A stretch of DNA of 64,000 nucleotides from Mycobacterium sp. 1245805.9 (GTDB lineage: Bacteria > Actinomycetota > Actinomycetes > Mycobacteriales > Mycobacteriaceae). This document shows, in pieces, positions 1-8,550 of this stretch. Within the stretch, counting starts at the first letter, position 1. Every line of letters begins with the position of its first letter. Location of the stretch: assembly GCF_001672915.1 (NCBI RefSeq), contig NZ_LZKR01000165.1:22482-86481 (forward strand), given 5' to 3'. The notes under the pieces are model-generated. The model saw nothing but the letters and a program-made list of their open reading frames with translations, made no database searches and was not told where the DNA came from. The position numbers were made by a program, and so were the translations under genes.

Positions 1-1
1 G

Positions 2-631
2 GTGCTGGCCAACGCCGTCGCCGACGCCGGCGTGGAAACGCTGATCAACGCCAGCGCGGTCGGCTACTACGGCAACACCAGGGACCGGGTGGTCGACGAA
101 AACTCCCGGGCGGGAAGCGGTTTCCTCGCGCAGCTGTGCGAGGACTGGGAGGCCGCCACCCTGCCCGCCCAATACGCCGGCACCCGGGTGGTGCTGGCTC
201 GCACCGGCCTGGTGCTGGCAAAGTCGGGTGGCATGCTCCGCCGGCTGCGGCCGCTGTTCTCGGCCGGCCTGGGCGCCCGGCTGGGCAGCGGCCGGCAATA
301 CATGTCGTGGATCACCCTGGAGGACGAGGTGCGGGCGCTGTTGTTCGCCATCTCGCACCCGTCGCTGTCCGGCCCGGTGAACCTGACCGGCCCGGCGCCG
401 GTGACCAACGCGGAGTTCACCACCGCGTTCGGGCGTGCGCTCAATCGCCCGACCCCGTTGATGGTGCCCGGTTTCGCGGTGCGGGCCGCGCTCGGCGAGG
501 TCGCCGACGAGGGACTGCTCGTCGGTCAACGCGCGATCCCGTCCGCGCTGGAACGCGCCGGTTTCGAGTTCCACCACAACACGATTGGCGAGGCGCTCGC
601 CTACGCCACCGCCCGCCGCGACCACGACTAG
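2..631 (+). CDS. SDR39U1-type NAD-dependent epimerase, 5' end outside the window
   Basis: This is the C-terminal 209 residues or more of an atypical short-chain dehydrogenase of the TIGR01777/SDR39U1 family (Rv2216-like), a predicted NAD(P)-binding sugar-nucleotide epimerase homologue of unknown substrate. The visible part has the family catalytic stretch SAVGYYGNT near the start and the LTGPAPVTNAEFT segment in the C-terminal half. The N-terminal Rossmann glycine motif would lie upstream of the window, so the GTG at base 2 is an internal codon and not the start. It is followed at 47 bp by lipB on the same strand, as in M. tuberculosis. Family identity is secure; the reaction is not known. 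Confidence 0.93.
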   Translation: MLANAVADAGVETLINASAVGYYGNTRDRVVDENSRAGSGFLAQLCEDWEAATLPAQYAGTRVVLARTGLVLAKSGGMLRRLRPLFSAGLGARLGSGRQYMSWITLEDEVRALLFAISHPSLSGPVNLTGPAPVTNAEFTTAFGRALNRPTPLMVPGFAVRAALGEVADEGLLVGQRAIPSALERAGFEFHHNTIGEALAYATARRDHD

Positions 632-677
632 CGCCGTCGCGTCGCCGGTCGACGGCGGGCCGAGTAGCGTCGGCGGG

Positions 678-1376
678 GTGAGTGATTCCATCCGGTCGAG
701 TGCGGCCGCGATCGACGTCCGCCAGCTGGCCACGGTCGACTACCGCACCGCCTGGCAGCTGCAGCGCGACGTAGCCGACGCCAGGGTCGCCGGCGGGCCG
801 GACACCCTGCTGCTGCTGGAACACCCGGCGGTCTACACCGCGGGGCGGCGCACCGAGGCGCACGAGCGACCCGTCGATGGAGCCCCGGTCGTCGACACCG
901 ACCGCGGCGGCAAGATCACCTGGCACGGTCCCGGGCAGCTGGTCGGATACCCGATCATCGGGCTGGCCGAGCCGCTCGACGTCGTCAAATACGTTCGGCG
1001 CCTTGAGGAAGCGCTCATCAAGGTGTGCGGCGACCTGGGCCTGGACACCACCCGGGTCGACGGCCGGTCCGGGGTCTGGGTGCCCGCCGGCGGTGGCCGG
1101 CCGGCCCGCAAGGTCGCCGCCATCGGCGTGCGGGTGTCCCGGGCGACCGCGATGCACGGGTTCGCCCTCAACTGCGACTGCGACCTGGGCGCCTACCACT
1201 CGATCGTCCCGTGCGGCATCAGCGACGCCGGGGTGACGTCGCTGTCCGCCGAACTGCGGCGCACGGTCGCCGTCGACGAGGTCCGGGCGGCGGTCGCCGT
1301 CGCCGTCTGCGACGCCCTGGACGGCGCGCTTGCGGTGCGTGATCACCCGGTTGCCCGCGTAGCATCGACGACGTGA
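678..1376 (+). CDS. lipB: Octanoyl-[acyl-carrier-protein]:protein N-octanoyltransferase LipB
   Basis: LipB moves octanoyl from octanoyl-ACP to the lipoyl domains of 2-oxoacid dehydrogenases and the glycine cleavage H protein, the first step of lipoate assembly. The 232-residue protein shows the family motifs RGGKITWHGPGQLVGYP, the lysine segment PARKVAAIGVRVSR and the cysteine segment IVPCGISDA, which hold the catalytic Lys/Cys dyad. An earlier in-frame ATG at 585 would run into the upstream gene. The GTG at 678 gives the expected N-terminus shortly before AIDVRQL. The stop overlaps the GTG of lipA by four bases (GTGA), so the two are translationally coupled. The octanoylated E2 subunits serve complexes that include AceE, encoded at the other end of this window. 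Confidence 0.97.
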   Translation: MSDSIRSSAAAIDVRQLATVDYRTAWQLQRDVADARVAGGPDTLLLLEHPAVYTAGRRTEAHERPVDGAPVVDTDRGGKITWHGPGQLVGYPIIGLAEPLDVVKYVRRLEEALIKVCGDLGLDTTRVDGRSGVWVPAGGGRPARKVAAIGVRVSRATAMHGFALNCDCDLGAYHSIVPCGISDAGVTSLSAELRRTVAVDEVRAAVAVAVCDALDGALAVRDHPVARVASTT

Positions 1377-2314
1377 CTGTCGCTCCCGAAGGCCGCAAGC
1401 TGCTGCGCCTGGAGGTGCGCAACGCACAGACCCCGATCGAGCGCAAGCCGCCGTGGATCAAGGTCAGGGCCCGGATGGGTCCCGAGTACACCCAGTTGAA
1501 GGGCCTGGTCCGCCGGGAGGGCCTGCACACGGTCTGCGAGGAGGCCGGCTGCCCCAACATCTTCGAATGCTGGGAGGACCGGGAAGCCACCTTCCTGATC
1601 GGCGGCGACCAGTGCACCCGCCGCTGCGACTTCTGCCAGATCGACACCGGGAAACCCGCCGCGCTGGACCGCGACGAGCCCCGGCGGGTCGCCGAGAGCG
1701 TCCAGACGATGGGACTGCGCTACGCGACCGTCACCGGCGTCGCGCGCGACGACCTGCCCGACGGCGGCGCCTGGCTGTACGCCGAGACGGTGCGCGCCAT
1801 CAAGGAGCTCAACCCGTCGACCGGCGTCGAGCTGTTGATCCCGGACTTCAACGGCGACCCCGGGCGGCTCGCGGAGGTCTTCGAGTCGCGCCCGGAAGTG
1901 TTGGCGCACAACGTCGAAACCGTGCCGCGGATCTTCAAGCGGATCCGGCCCGCCTTTACCTACCGGCGCAGCCTGGGCGTGCTCACCGCGGCCCGCGACT
2001 TCGGCCTGATCACCAAGAGCAACCTCATCCTCGGGCTGGGCGAAACCGCCGACGAGGTGCGCGGCGCGCTGGCCGACCTGCGTGACGCAGGCTGTGACAT
2101 CGTCACCATCACCCAATACCTGCGCCCGACGTCGCGCCATCATCCGGTCGAGCGCTGGGTGACGCCCGAGGAGTTCGACGAGTTCGCCCGGCATGCCGAG
2201 GGCCTCGGCTTCTCGGGGGTGCTGTCCGGGCCGCTGGTGCGGTCGTCGTACCGGGCCGGGCGGCTTTACGACCAAGCCATGCGCGGCCGCGCCGGTCGCG
2301 CCTCGACGGCCTGA
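1373..2314 (+). CDS. lipA: Lipoyl synthase LipA, radical SAM
   Basis: LipA inserts two sulfur atoms into protein-bound octanoyl groups. Both iron-sulfur sites are visible. The auxiliary cluster cysteines lie in CEEAGCPNIFEC (residues ~55-66), and the radical SAM CxxxCxxC is CTRRCDFC (~82-89). The C-terminal RSSYRA serine/arginine motif, which ligates the auxiliary cluster, is also present. The length of 313 residues is normal. Translation starts at a GTG overlapping the lipB stop, so lipB-lipA form one unit. Confidence 0.98.
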   Translation: MTVAPEGRKLLRLEVRNAQTPIERKPPWIKVRARMGPEYTQLKGLVRREGLHTVCEEAGCPNIFECWEDREATFLIGGDQCTRRCDFCQIDTGKPAALDRDEPRRVAESVQTMGLRYATVTGVARDDLPDGGAWLYAETVRAIKELNPSTGVELLIPDFNGDPGRLAEVFESRPEVLAHNVETVPRIFKRIRPAFTYRRSLGVLTAARDFGLITKSNLILGLGETADEVRGALADLRDAGCDIVTITQYLRPTSRHHPVERWVTPEEFDEFARHAEGLGFSGVLSGPLVRSSYRAGRLYDQAMRGRAGRASTA

Positions 2315-2329
2315 CTATTCTGAGTGATT

Positions 2330-3082
2330 ATGGCTAAACCCCGCACCGCCGCCGAGAACAAGGCCGCCCGGGCTCAGGCAGCCGCCGCCCGCAAGGCCGC
2401 CGCGAAGGAACGCCGCGGCCAGTTGTGGCAGGCGTTCAACATGCAGCGCAAGGAGGATAAGCGCCTGCTGCCGTACATGATCGGCGCGTTTGTGCTGATC
2501 GTCGGCGCCTCGGTGGCGGTCGGCATCTGGGCCGGCGGGTTGACCATGATCACGATGATCCTGTTCGGCGTGGTCCTGGGCGCCCTGGCGGCGTTCATCG
2601 TCTTCAGCCGCCGGGCCCAGCGCGCGGTCTACAGCAAAGCCGAAGGGCAGACCGGCGCGGCCGCGTGGGTGCTGGACAACCTGCGCGGCAAGTGGCGGGT
2701 GACCCCCGGGGTCGCCGCGACCGGCCACTTCGACGCCGTACACCGGGTACTCGGCCGGCCCGGCGTGATCCTGGTCGGCGAGGGATCGGCCGCCCGGGTC
2801 AAACCGCTGCTGGCCCAAGAAAAGAAGCGCACCGCCAGGCTGGTCGGCGACGTGCCGATCTACGACATCGTCGTCGGCAACGGCGAGGGTGAGGTGCCGC
2901 TGGGCAAGCTAGAGCGCCACCTCACCAAGCTGCCGGCCAACATCAGCGCCAAGCAGATGGACACGCTGGAGTCGCGGCTGGCCGCGCTGGGCTCTCGCGC
3001 CGGCGCCGCCGTGATGCCGAAGGGCCCGCTGCCGAACGCCGGCAAGATGCGCGGCGTGCAGCGGACCGTGCGCCGCCGGTAA
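2330..3082 (+). CDS. DUF4191 integral membrane protein (Rv2219-like)
   Basis: This is a conserved mycobacterial membrane protein of about 250 residues and unknown function. The N-terminus is Ala/Lys/Arg-rich (residues 1-38). Two hydrophobic helices follow, LPYMIGAFVLIVGASVAVGI and MITMILFGVVLGALAAFIVF, and then a hydrophilic cytoplasmic domain containing KWRVTPGVAATG and RPGVILVGEGSAARV. The ATG at 2330 is preferred over the GTG six bases upstream because it gives the usual MAKPRTAAE start. It lies 15 bp after lipA and may be cotranscribed with it. No enzymatic motif is visible. Confidence 0.93.
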   Translation: MAKPRTAAENKAARAQAAAARKAAAKERRGQLWQAFNMQRKEDKRLLPYMIGAFVLIVGASVAVGIWAGGLTMITMILFGVVLGALAAFIVFSRRAQRAVYSKAEGQTGAAAWVLDNLRGKWRVTPGVAATGHFDAVHRVLGRPGVILVGEGSAARVKPLLAQEKKRTARLVGDVPIYDIVVGNGEGEVPLGKLERHLTKLPANISAKQMDTLESRLAALGSRAGAAVMPKGPLPNAGKMRGVQRTVRRR

Positions 3083-3160
3083 AGGTCATCGGCGATCGAG
3101 GAAGCGCGGCGAATCCCTCCGTTCTCGGCGTCACCACGGCGTTTTGACCGCCATGGTTCC

Positions 3161-3214
3161 AACTATAGTTGTGATATTCTAACTTTAGTTGTAACGCTCT
3201 AACTTAAGTTGTAG
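3161..3214 (+). promoter_or_regulatory. Three phased palindromic operator sites upstream of the nucleotidyltransferase/HEPN pair
   Basis: Three copies of a near-identical palindrome start exactly 20 bp apart: AACTATAGTTGTGA at 3161, AACTTTAGTTGTAA at 3181 and AACTTAAGTTGTAG at 3201. The first and third have perfect 10-bp palindromic cores, and the first extends to the 12-bp CAACTATAGTTG. The array is AT-rich in a GC-rich genome and ends 17 bp before the ATG at 3232. Two-turn phasing on one DNA face suggests cooperative binding, plausibly by the winged-helix protein it precedes. The binding protein is inferred. Confidence 0.75.
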
Positions 3215-3231
3215 TCCGGGAGGGGTCCGCG

Positions 3232-3900
3232 ATGCAGCTGAACCGGCCGTTCGCCACGGTGACGCCGACATTAGACGGCGACGTCCTCGGCGTGCTGGCG
3301 GCCACCGACGCGACGTTCACGATCACCCAGATCCGGCGCATCCTGACCACCGCGTCGGGTGAGGGCATTCGTAAAGTCCTCACCCGCCTCACTGCCCAGG
3401 GGGTGGTACTCCATGACCAGGTCGGTAGGACCAGCACCTACCGACTCAACATCGAACACCTTGCGGCAGAGCCGATCCTGGCACTGTCGCGGCTGACCGC
3501 TTCGTTCCTGGACCGCCTGGAAGGGCACCTGCACGGGTGGGGCGAGGAGCTCAAGTACGCCGCCGTGTTCGGCTCAGCGGCGACGGGCCGGATGACTCCC
3601 GGCAGCGACATCGACCTGTTCCTCGTGCGCGCCTCCGCGCCTGAACACACTGGCCGCCCGGAGGGCCCGGGAGCGTGGGAGCAACGGGTGACCGAACTCG
3701 CACGGTCGGTGACGGCGTGGACCGGCAACGACGGCCGCGTCGTCGACTACACCGAAGATGAGCTTCGCGCCGCGGCCGCAGCCGGTGAGCCGCTGCTAAG
3801 CGACGTGGCCAGCCAAGGCCTGACCGTCGCCGGTACACGGGCATGGCTCAATAAGCAGCTGCGTCCGATAGACCAGGCTGCCGCAACCAGGAGGTCCTGA
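3232..3900 (+). CDS. Winged-helix / MNT-type nucleotidyltransferase fusion (putative antitoxin)
   Basis: This 222-residue protein has two parts. Residues ~15-75 look like a winged-helix DNA-binding domain (ITQIRRIL...GIRKVLTRLTAQGVV...STYRL). Residues ~108-200 are a minimal nucleotidyltransferase of the DNA polymerase beta superfamily with the signature GSAATGRMTPGSDIDLF, where G114-S115 and the metal ligands D126 and D128 fit the GSx10DxD pattern. It overlaps the next gene by one base (TGATG). In MNT-HEPN toxin-antitoxin modules the MNT protein neutralises a HEPN RNase, often by nucleotidylylation; the fused HTH suggests autoregulation through the sites at 3161-3214. The pair interrupts the conserved DUF4191-RDD-glnA1 order, so it was probably acquired. 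Domain calls are good; the antitoxin role is inferred. Confidence 0.8.
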   Translation: MQLNRPFATVTPTLDGDVLGVLAATDATFTITQIRRILTTASGEGIRKVLTRLTAQGVVLHDQVGRTSTYRLNIEHLAAEPILALSRLTASFLDRLEGHLHGWGEELKYAAVFGSAATGRMTPGSDIDLFLVRASAPEHTGRPEGPGAWEQRVTELARSVTAWTGNDGRVVDYTEDELRAAAAAGEPLLSDVASQGLTVAGTRAWLNKQLRPIDQAAATRRS

Positions 3901-4349
3901 TGGCGGGAACGCGTGAATGCAATTCCGCTGTCACCGCTGGGCGCCTCTCCAAGGCGGTTGAGTTCTTCGACGCCGCTGTGCATCTGGAAGACGAGATGCC
4001 CAACGCCGCAGGTGATCTGTTCGTAGACGCCGGTATCGCCGCCTCCGACGTCATCTGCTGTGTGCGGCTCGGCATGCACTCGTCAAGCGGGATCCACAGC
4101 GATGCCGTCACTCTGCTGAAAAGGGCCGACAGGGGATCCGAACTACACCTGGGCACCCTGCTTGGCTTGAAGAATAAGGCGGCGTACACCCACCAGGCGC
4201 TGTCCAGCGCCGAGTGCAAGAAGATGAACCGCGCCGCTTCCCATTTAGTCGAGGCGGCCAAACGGGCTGTGGCGTCAGCAAGTTCTAGCGCCGCAGCACG
4301 GCCGTCCCCGTCAGCCGATCGTGCAGGCCACGGCCGTCGGAGTCGGTGA
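3900..4349 (+). CDS. HEPN-like small helical protein (putative toxin partner)
   Basis: This 149-residue, mostly helical protein starts one base inside the stop of the nucleotidyltransferase gene. The core (AVEFFDAAVHL...GDLFVDAGIAASDVICC...LLGLKNKAAYT...MNRAASHLVEAAKRAV) resembles the actinobacterial HEPN-domain proteins found next to MNT/HTH proteins. A canonical RX4-6H RNase motif is not clear-cut; candidates are RGSELH near residue 78 and RAASH near 111. The last ~21 residues are low-complexity Ser/Ala/Arg and are read from the antisense of the RDD gene 3' end, which overlaps by 65 bp. That suggests the original stop was lost at the insertion joint. The HEPN call rests on context plus helical pattern, so confidence is moderate. 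Confidence 0.6.
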   Translation: MAGTRECNSAVTAGRLSKAVEFFDAAVHLEDEMPNAAGDLFVDAGIAASDVICCVRLGMHSSSGIHSDAVTLLKRADRGSELHLGTLLGLKNKAAYTHQALSSAECKKMNRAASHLVEAAKRAVASASSSAAARPSPSADRAGHGRRSR

Positions 4350-4716
4350 ACAGCGCCGGGATGACGGTCGCGATGAGCAGCCCGCGCGCCACCAGGCGGC
4401 CGAGGCCGACCGGCACCCGCCCGTCCACGGACGCCACCTGCAGGCCCAGCGCCAACTGCCCCGGCGTGAAGCTGAACAGGCGCACCGCCACCACCCCGAG
4501 CACGAACCAGATGACCAACACCGCGGTCGCCAGCGTCCGCTGGGAAAACAGGCCGAACGCCATGGCCAGCGCGCCCAGGCCGTAGGAAATCAGCCAGTCG
4601 ATCATCAGCGCGACCAGCCGTCGGCCCATCGGCGCCAGCGATCCCGGGCCGGCCTGCGGCAGGCCGAGGCTCTCGCCGGGGTAGGCGGATCGCGATCCCG
4701 GCAAATCGTCGGTCAC
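4285..4716 (-). CDS. RDD-family membrane protein (Rv2219A-like)
   Basis: This 143-residue protein carries an RDD domain. It has the opening MGRRLVALMIDWLISYGL with the Arg and Asp that name the family, a second hydrophobic helix (TLATAVLVIWFVLGVVAVRL), the TPGQLALGL turn and the ending SDGRGLHDRLTGTAVLRR. The start is the GTG at 4716 (MTDDLPGSRSAYPGE). An apparently longer reading frame upstream is only the antisense of glnA1. In M. tuberculosis the orthologue also sits next to glnA1 on the opposite strand. RDD proteins are small membrane proteins, some linked to Na+/H+ or osmolyte transport; the function here is unknown. Confidence 0.9.
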   Translation of the reverse strand: MTDDLPGSRSAYPGESLGLPQAGPGSLAPMGRRLVALMIDWLISYGLGALAMAFGLFSQRTLATAVLVIWFVLGVVAVRLFSFTPGQLALGLQVASVDGRVPVGLGRLVARGLLIATVIPALFTDSDGRGLHDRLTGTAVLRR

Positions 4717-4872
4717 GGGCGGCTTCCGACGGCCCGGCGCGGCTCGCCCGCAAGCCCGCAGCCAACCCGGGATGCGGCGGTGAGTCCATGTTTCGGACCA
4801 GATACGATGCTGCCGTCCATGGCCCCACAATAGGACCCGCCAGCGACCCGGATTCTGGTGCGGGGAAGCATG

Positions 4873-4893
4873 GTCACGTAACCTCTGCGCAAC
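4873..4893 (+). promoter_or_regulatory. Candidate GlnR box upstream of glnA1
   Basis: GTAAC-(6 bp)-GCAAC at 4878-4893, preceded directly by GTCAC at 4873, fits the actinobacterial GlnR half-site pattern GTnAC-n6-GaAAC with one mismatch. It lies about 75-90 bp before the glnA1 start, and a TTGACT hexamer at 4900 follows. The 249 bp between the RDD gene start and glnA1 hold no credible gene. Confidence 0.5.
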
Positions 4894-4965
4894 ATCGGGT
4901 TGACTGACGGGCAATATCAGCTCCATAGCGTCAGGCCGCGGATCACCAAGTAAAGGAGCAATTCT

Positions 4966-6402
<1,437 letters not shown>

Positions 6403-6410
6403 GCCCCACG

Positions 6411-6464
6411 AGCAGACGTAAAAGCCCCCGACACGCCGAGCGTGCGGGGGCTTTTGCGTCTGCT
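6411..6464 (+). terminator. Strong intrinsic terminator after glnA1
   Basis: Arms of about 20 nt pair almost perfectly: AGCAGACGTAAAAGCCCCCG against CGGGGGCTTTTGCGTCTGCT, with one mismatch and a loop of about 14 nt. A T run (CTTTTG) lies within the right arm. It begins 8 bp after the glnA1 stop and is symmetric enough to act in both directions, although the convergent gene ends ~50 bp further on. Confidence 0.9.
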
Positions 6465-6517
6465 CGCCACCTCAACCGGGTTTGCTTGCCGCGCGGGCGG
6501 TTTCGTGCTGTCAGCGG

Positions 6518-7105
6518 TCAAGCGTGCCTGAGGACGATGAACAGGATCACCAAGACGGCGAGACCGCCGATGCTGCCGATGCCGACCAGCCACCACAAAA
6601 CCGTTACGTACCTTCTGATCCCGGGCGATAGGCTTGCGTACGGCGACCCGGACGCCTGTCCGGGTGGCGGCCAATCCGCCCGCTCCGTCTGCACCGGCTG
6701 GGTGAAATCGATCCAGACGTAGAGCGGGTTGGCGGAATCAACCTGAACCGCGACCGTGCCGCCGGCACGTTGAAGGGCGCGATACGCCTCCTTCGGCACC
6801 TGCTGCTTGGCGGTCGCGGCGTACGGTTCGCGGCCGGGGACTTGGACGCTCAGACCTATCCAGTACACCGGTGGAATCGACCACGAACCCGTGGCGGGGG
6901 ACATCTGTTGAACGCGCGCCGTGCCCGCCAGGACGGAACCCGTGAAGTCGGGGCCTCGTTTTCGTCTGCCCAAGATCTGGCCGGGCACGTAGTAGAACAG
7001 GAGCAAGAAAGCGGCCATCGAAACGAGCGATAGCAGCAACAGCCCCCAGGCCGGCAGATGCAGGCCCAGGAATTCTCCGTACGCGGCACGCATTGGTGAG
7101 CTCAA
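6518..7105 (-). CDS. Hypothetical membrane protein with two transmembrane segments
   Basis: This 195-residue protein has an N-terminal helix (WGLLLLSLVSMAAFLLLFYYV), a central soluble domain of ~100 residues (GRRKRGPDFTGSVLAGTARV...VPGREPYAAT...VAVQVDSANPLYVWIDF) and a C-terminal helix (VLWWLVGIGSIGGLAVLVIL). The architecture resembles DUF3592-type membrane proteins, but I cannot make a firm family call. Its start overlaps the stop of the DUF2510 gene by four bases, so the two are an operon. The start could also be the methionine five codons in. Confidence 0.75.
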   Translation of the reverse strand: MSSPMRAAYGEFLGLHLPAWGLLLLSLVSMAAFLLLFYYVPGQILGRRKRGPDFTGSVLAGTARVQQMSPATGSWSIPPVYWIGLSVQVPGREPYAATAKQQVPKEAYRALQRAGGTVAVQVDSANPLYVWIDFTQPVQTERADWPPPGQASGSPYASLSPGIRRYVTVLWWLVGIGSIGGLAVLVILFIVLRHA

Positions 7106-7344
7106 CGGGTCGAGTCACTCCACTGGCGGCCATCCCAATAACGCTGGGCCTGACGGGCGGACGGGTCGGGGTACCAGCCGGCGGGCGGCAACGCCGGTGG
7201 CGACCCCCATGAACCCCCGATCGTGGGCGGGCCCTGACCGCGTCGCTTCCTCAGCCTGAGCACGATGATCGAGGCAACCGCCCACGCGAAGATGAGGCCA
7301 CCCACGAAAAGTGCCCATATCGGCCCGAAGTCGGCTGGGTCCAT
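7102..7344 (-). CDS. Small membrane protein with C-terminal DUF2510 domain
   Basis: This 80-residue protein has a transmembrane segment (IWALFVGGLIFAWAVASIIVL), a basic stop-transfer stretch RLRKRR, a Pro/Gly linker, and a C-terminal DUF2510 motif, PPAGWYPDPSARQAQRYWDG followed by RQW. DUF2510 is an actinobacterial domain often found on membrane proteins and of unknown role. It is translationally coupled to the membrane protein that follows. The 117 bp between this gene and the next (7345-7461) show no gene. Confidence 0.85.
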   Translation of the reverse strand: MDPADFGPIWALFVGGLIFAWAVASIIVLRLRKRRGQGPPTIGGSWGSPPALPPAGWYPDPSARQAQRYWDGRQWSDSTR

Positions 7345-7461
7345 GGGCGCACGTTAGCACCGGCGCCGCCGCGCGGAACGGAAAATCGAGGCGTGGACGG
7401 TTTCGTTGCTGCGTCCAAACTTGCCAACCGCTTAAATGACCACCAAGCCCCGCGAGCCACC

Positions 7462-7680
7462 TCAACCGGGGCGGCGGCCCAAAATCCCGCGAGTCATTCG
7501 CACCGGCTGCCCCTCGGCCATCTCGACGACCTCCAGCCAGCCCCCGGGCGCGACGTAATGCCGCTCGACGTCTTCGCGATGCATCGAGATGATCAACACC
7601 CCCGCGTCGGTGACCTCGTAGCTGTCGAAGGCGCCGTAATCCCGCGGTTCACCGTTGCTGAAAACGACCGTGAAAGCCAC
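7462..7680 (-). CDS. Small conserved hypothetical protein
   Basis: This 72-residue soluble protein (MAFTVVFSNGEPRDYGAFDSYEV...) has alternating beta-like segments (AGVLIISMHREDVERHYVAP, GGWLEVVEM) and a basic tail. I recognise no named domain. It lies 9 bp downstream of the LLM oxidoreductase gene on the same strand and may be the last gene of that unit. Codon use matches its neighbours. Confidence 0.7.
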   Translation of the reverse strand: MAFTVVFSNGEPRDYGAFDSYEVTDAGVLIISMHREDVERHYVAPGGWLEVVEMAEGQPVRMTRGILGRRPG

Positions 7681-7689
7681 CGGTAAATT

Positions 7690-8550
7690 CTAGCCGTCGA
7701 GCGACCGGTCCTTGCGGAACCGTTGCATGCCGTCGATCTTGTCGGCCAGCGTGGCATCCGGGCCGGAGTAGAACATCCACGGCATGGTGATGATGCCGGT
7801 GATGCCGGCGTCCGCGGCGCGCTGGTAGTCGGCGGTGGTGAAGGCGTCGGTCAGCGGCGTCAGGATGGTGAAATCGTCCATGGACAAGCCGAGTTCGGCC
7901 CGCAGCTCCCGCAGCCGGCCCACGGCCTCGATGGCCCGATCGGTCTTGATCAGGTCGCCGATCCAGCCGTCGTTGCGGGCGGCGCGGCGCAGCGCGATAT
8001 CGCTGAGCCCGCCGACGTACACGGGTATCGGCGGCGGCGTCGGCTCCATTTCCAGTCGCGGTGTCCGGTAGAACGCGCCGTCGAACTCGGTCCAGCCGGG
8101 TTGCCACAGCGCCCGCATCAGCTCGATGATCTCGTCGGTGCGCTTACCGCGGGCGTCGAACCGCTCGCCCATCAAGGCGAACTCCTCGCGGCACCAGCCG
8201 ACGCCGATGCCGAGCTCCACCCGACCGGACGCCAAAACAGCCGCCGTGCCAATGGCTTTCGCCGCCGAGTAGGGGTTGCGCATGGCGGGAATGTAGACGG
8301 TGGTGACGAACCGCAGCCGGGTGGTCACCTGGGCCAGCGCACCGACGAGGACCCAGGGGTCGGGCCAGTCGGTGAAGGGCTGCCAGCGCCGTTCGCCGTC
8401 CTTGGTGTAGGGGTACGGGGTGTCCAGGGTCTCCAGGTTGACGACGTGGTCGGGGATCCCGACCCCGTCGTAGCCGAGTTCGTCGGCCGCCTTGGCGATC
8501 TCGACGATCTCGCGGGTGTTCAAAAACGCGCTGCTGACGTAGAACTTCAT
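7690..8550 (-). CDS. LLM-class F420-dependent oxidoreductase
   Basis: This is a luciferase-like TIM-barrel protein of 286 residues. The start MKFYVSSAFLNTREIVEIAK, the segment RLRFVTTVYIPAMRNP and the GRVELGIGVGWCREEF motif are typical of the mycobacterial F420-dependent branch (MSMEG_2516-like families). Substrate is unknown. The start ATG at 8550 overlaps the stop of the thioesterase gene (ATGA), and the thioesterase is in turn coupled to glnE, so these form a glnE-thioesterase-oxidoreductase unit. Cofactor choice (F420 rather than FMN) is inferred from the family. Confidence 0.9.
   Translation of the reverse strand: MKFYVSSAFLNTREIVEIAKAADELGYDGVGIPDHVVNLETLDTPYPYTKDGERRWQPFTDWPDPWVLVGALAQVTTRLRFVTTVYIPAMRNPYSAAKAIGTAAVLASGRVELGIGVGWCREEFALMGERFDARGKRTDEIIELMRALWQPGWTEFDGAFYRTPRLEMEPTPPPIPVYVGGLSDIALRRAARNDGWIGDLIKTDRAIEAVGRLRELRAELGLSMDDFTILTPLTDAFTTADYQRAADAGITGIITMPWMFYSGPDATLADKIDGMQRFRKDRSLDG

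Noticed and set aside
6466..7472. A repeated GCCACCTCAACCGGG word at about 6466 and 7458
   Set aside because: It is a single 15-nt match in non-coding DNA with no further structure. I could not separate it from chance.
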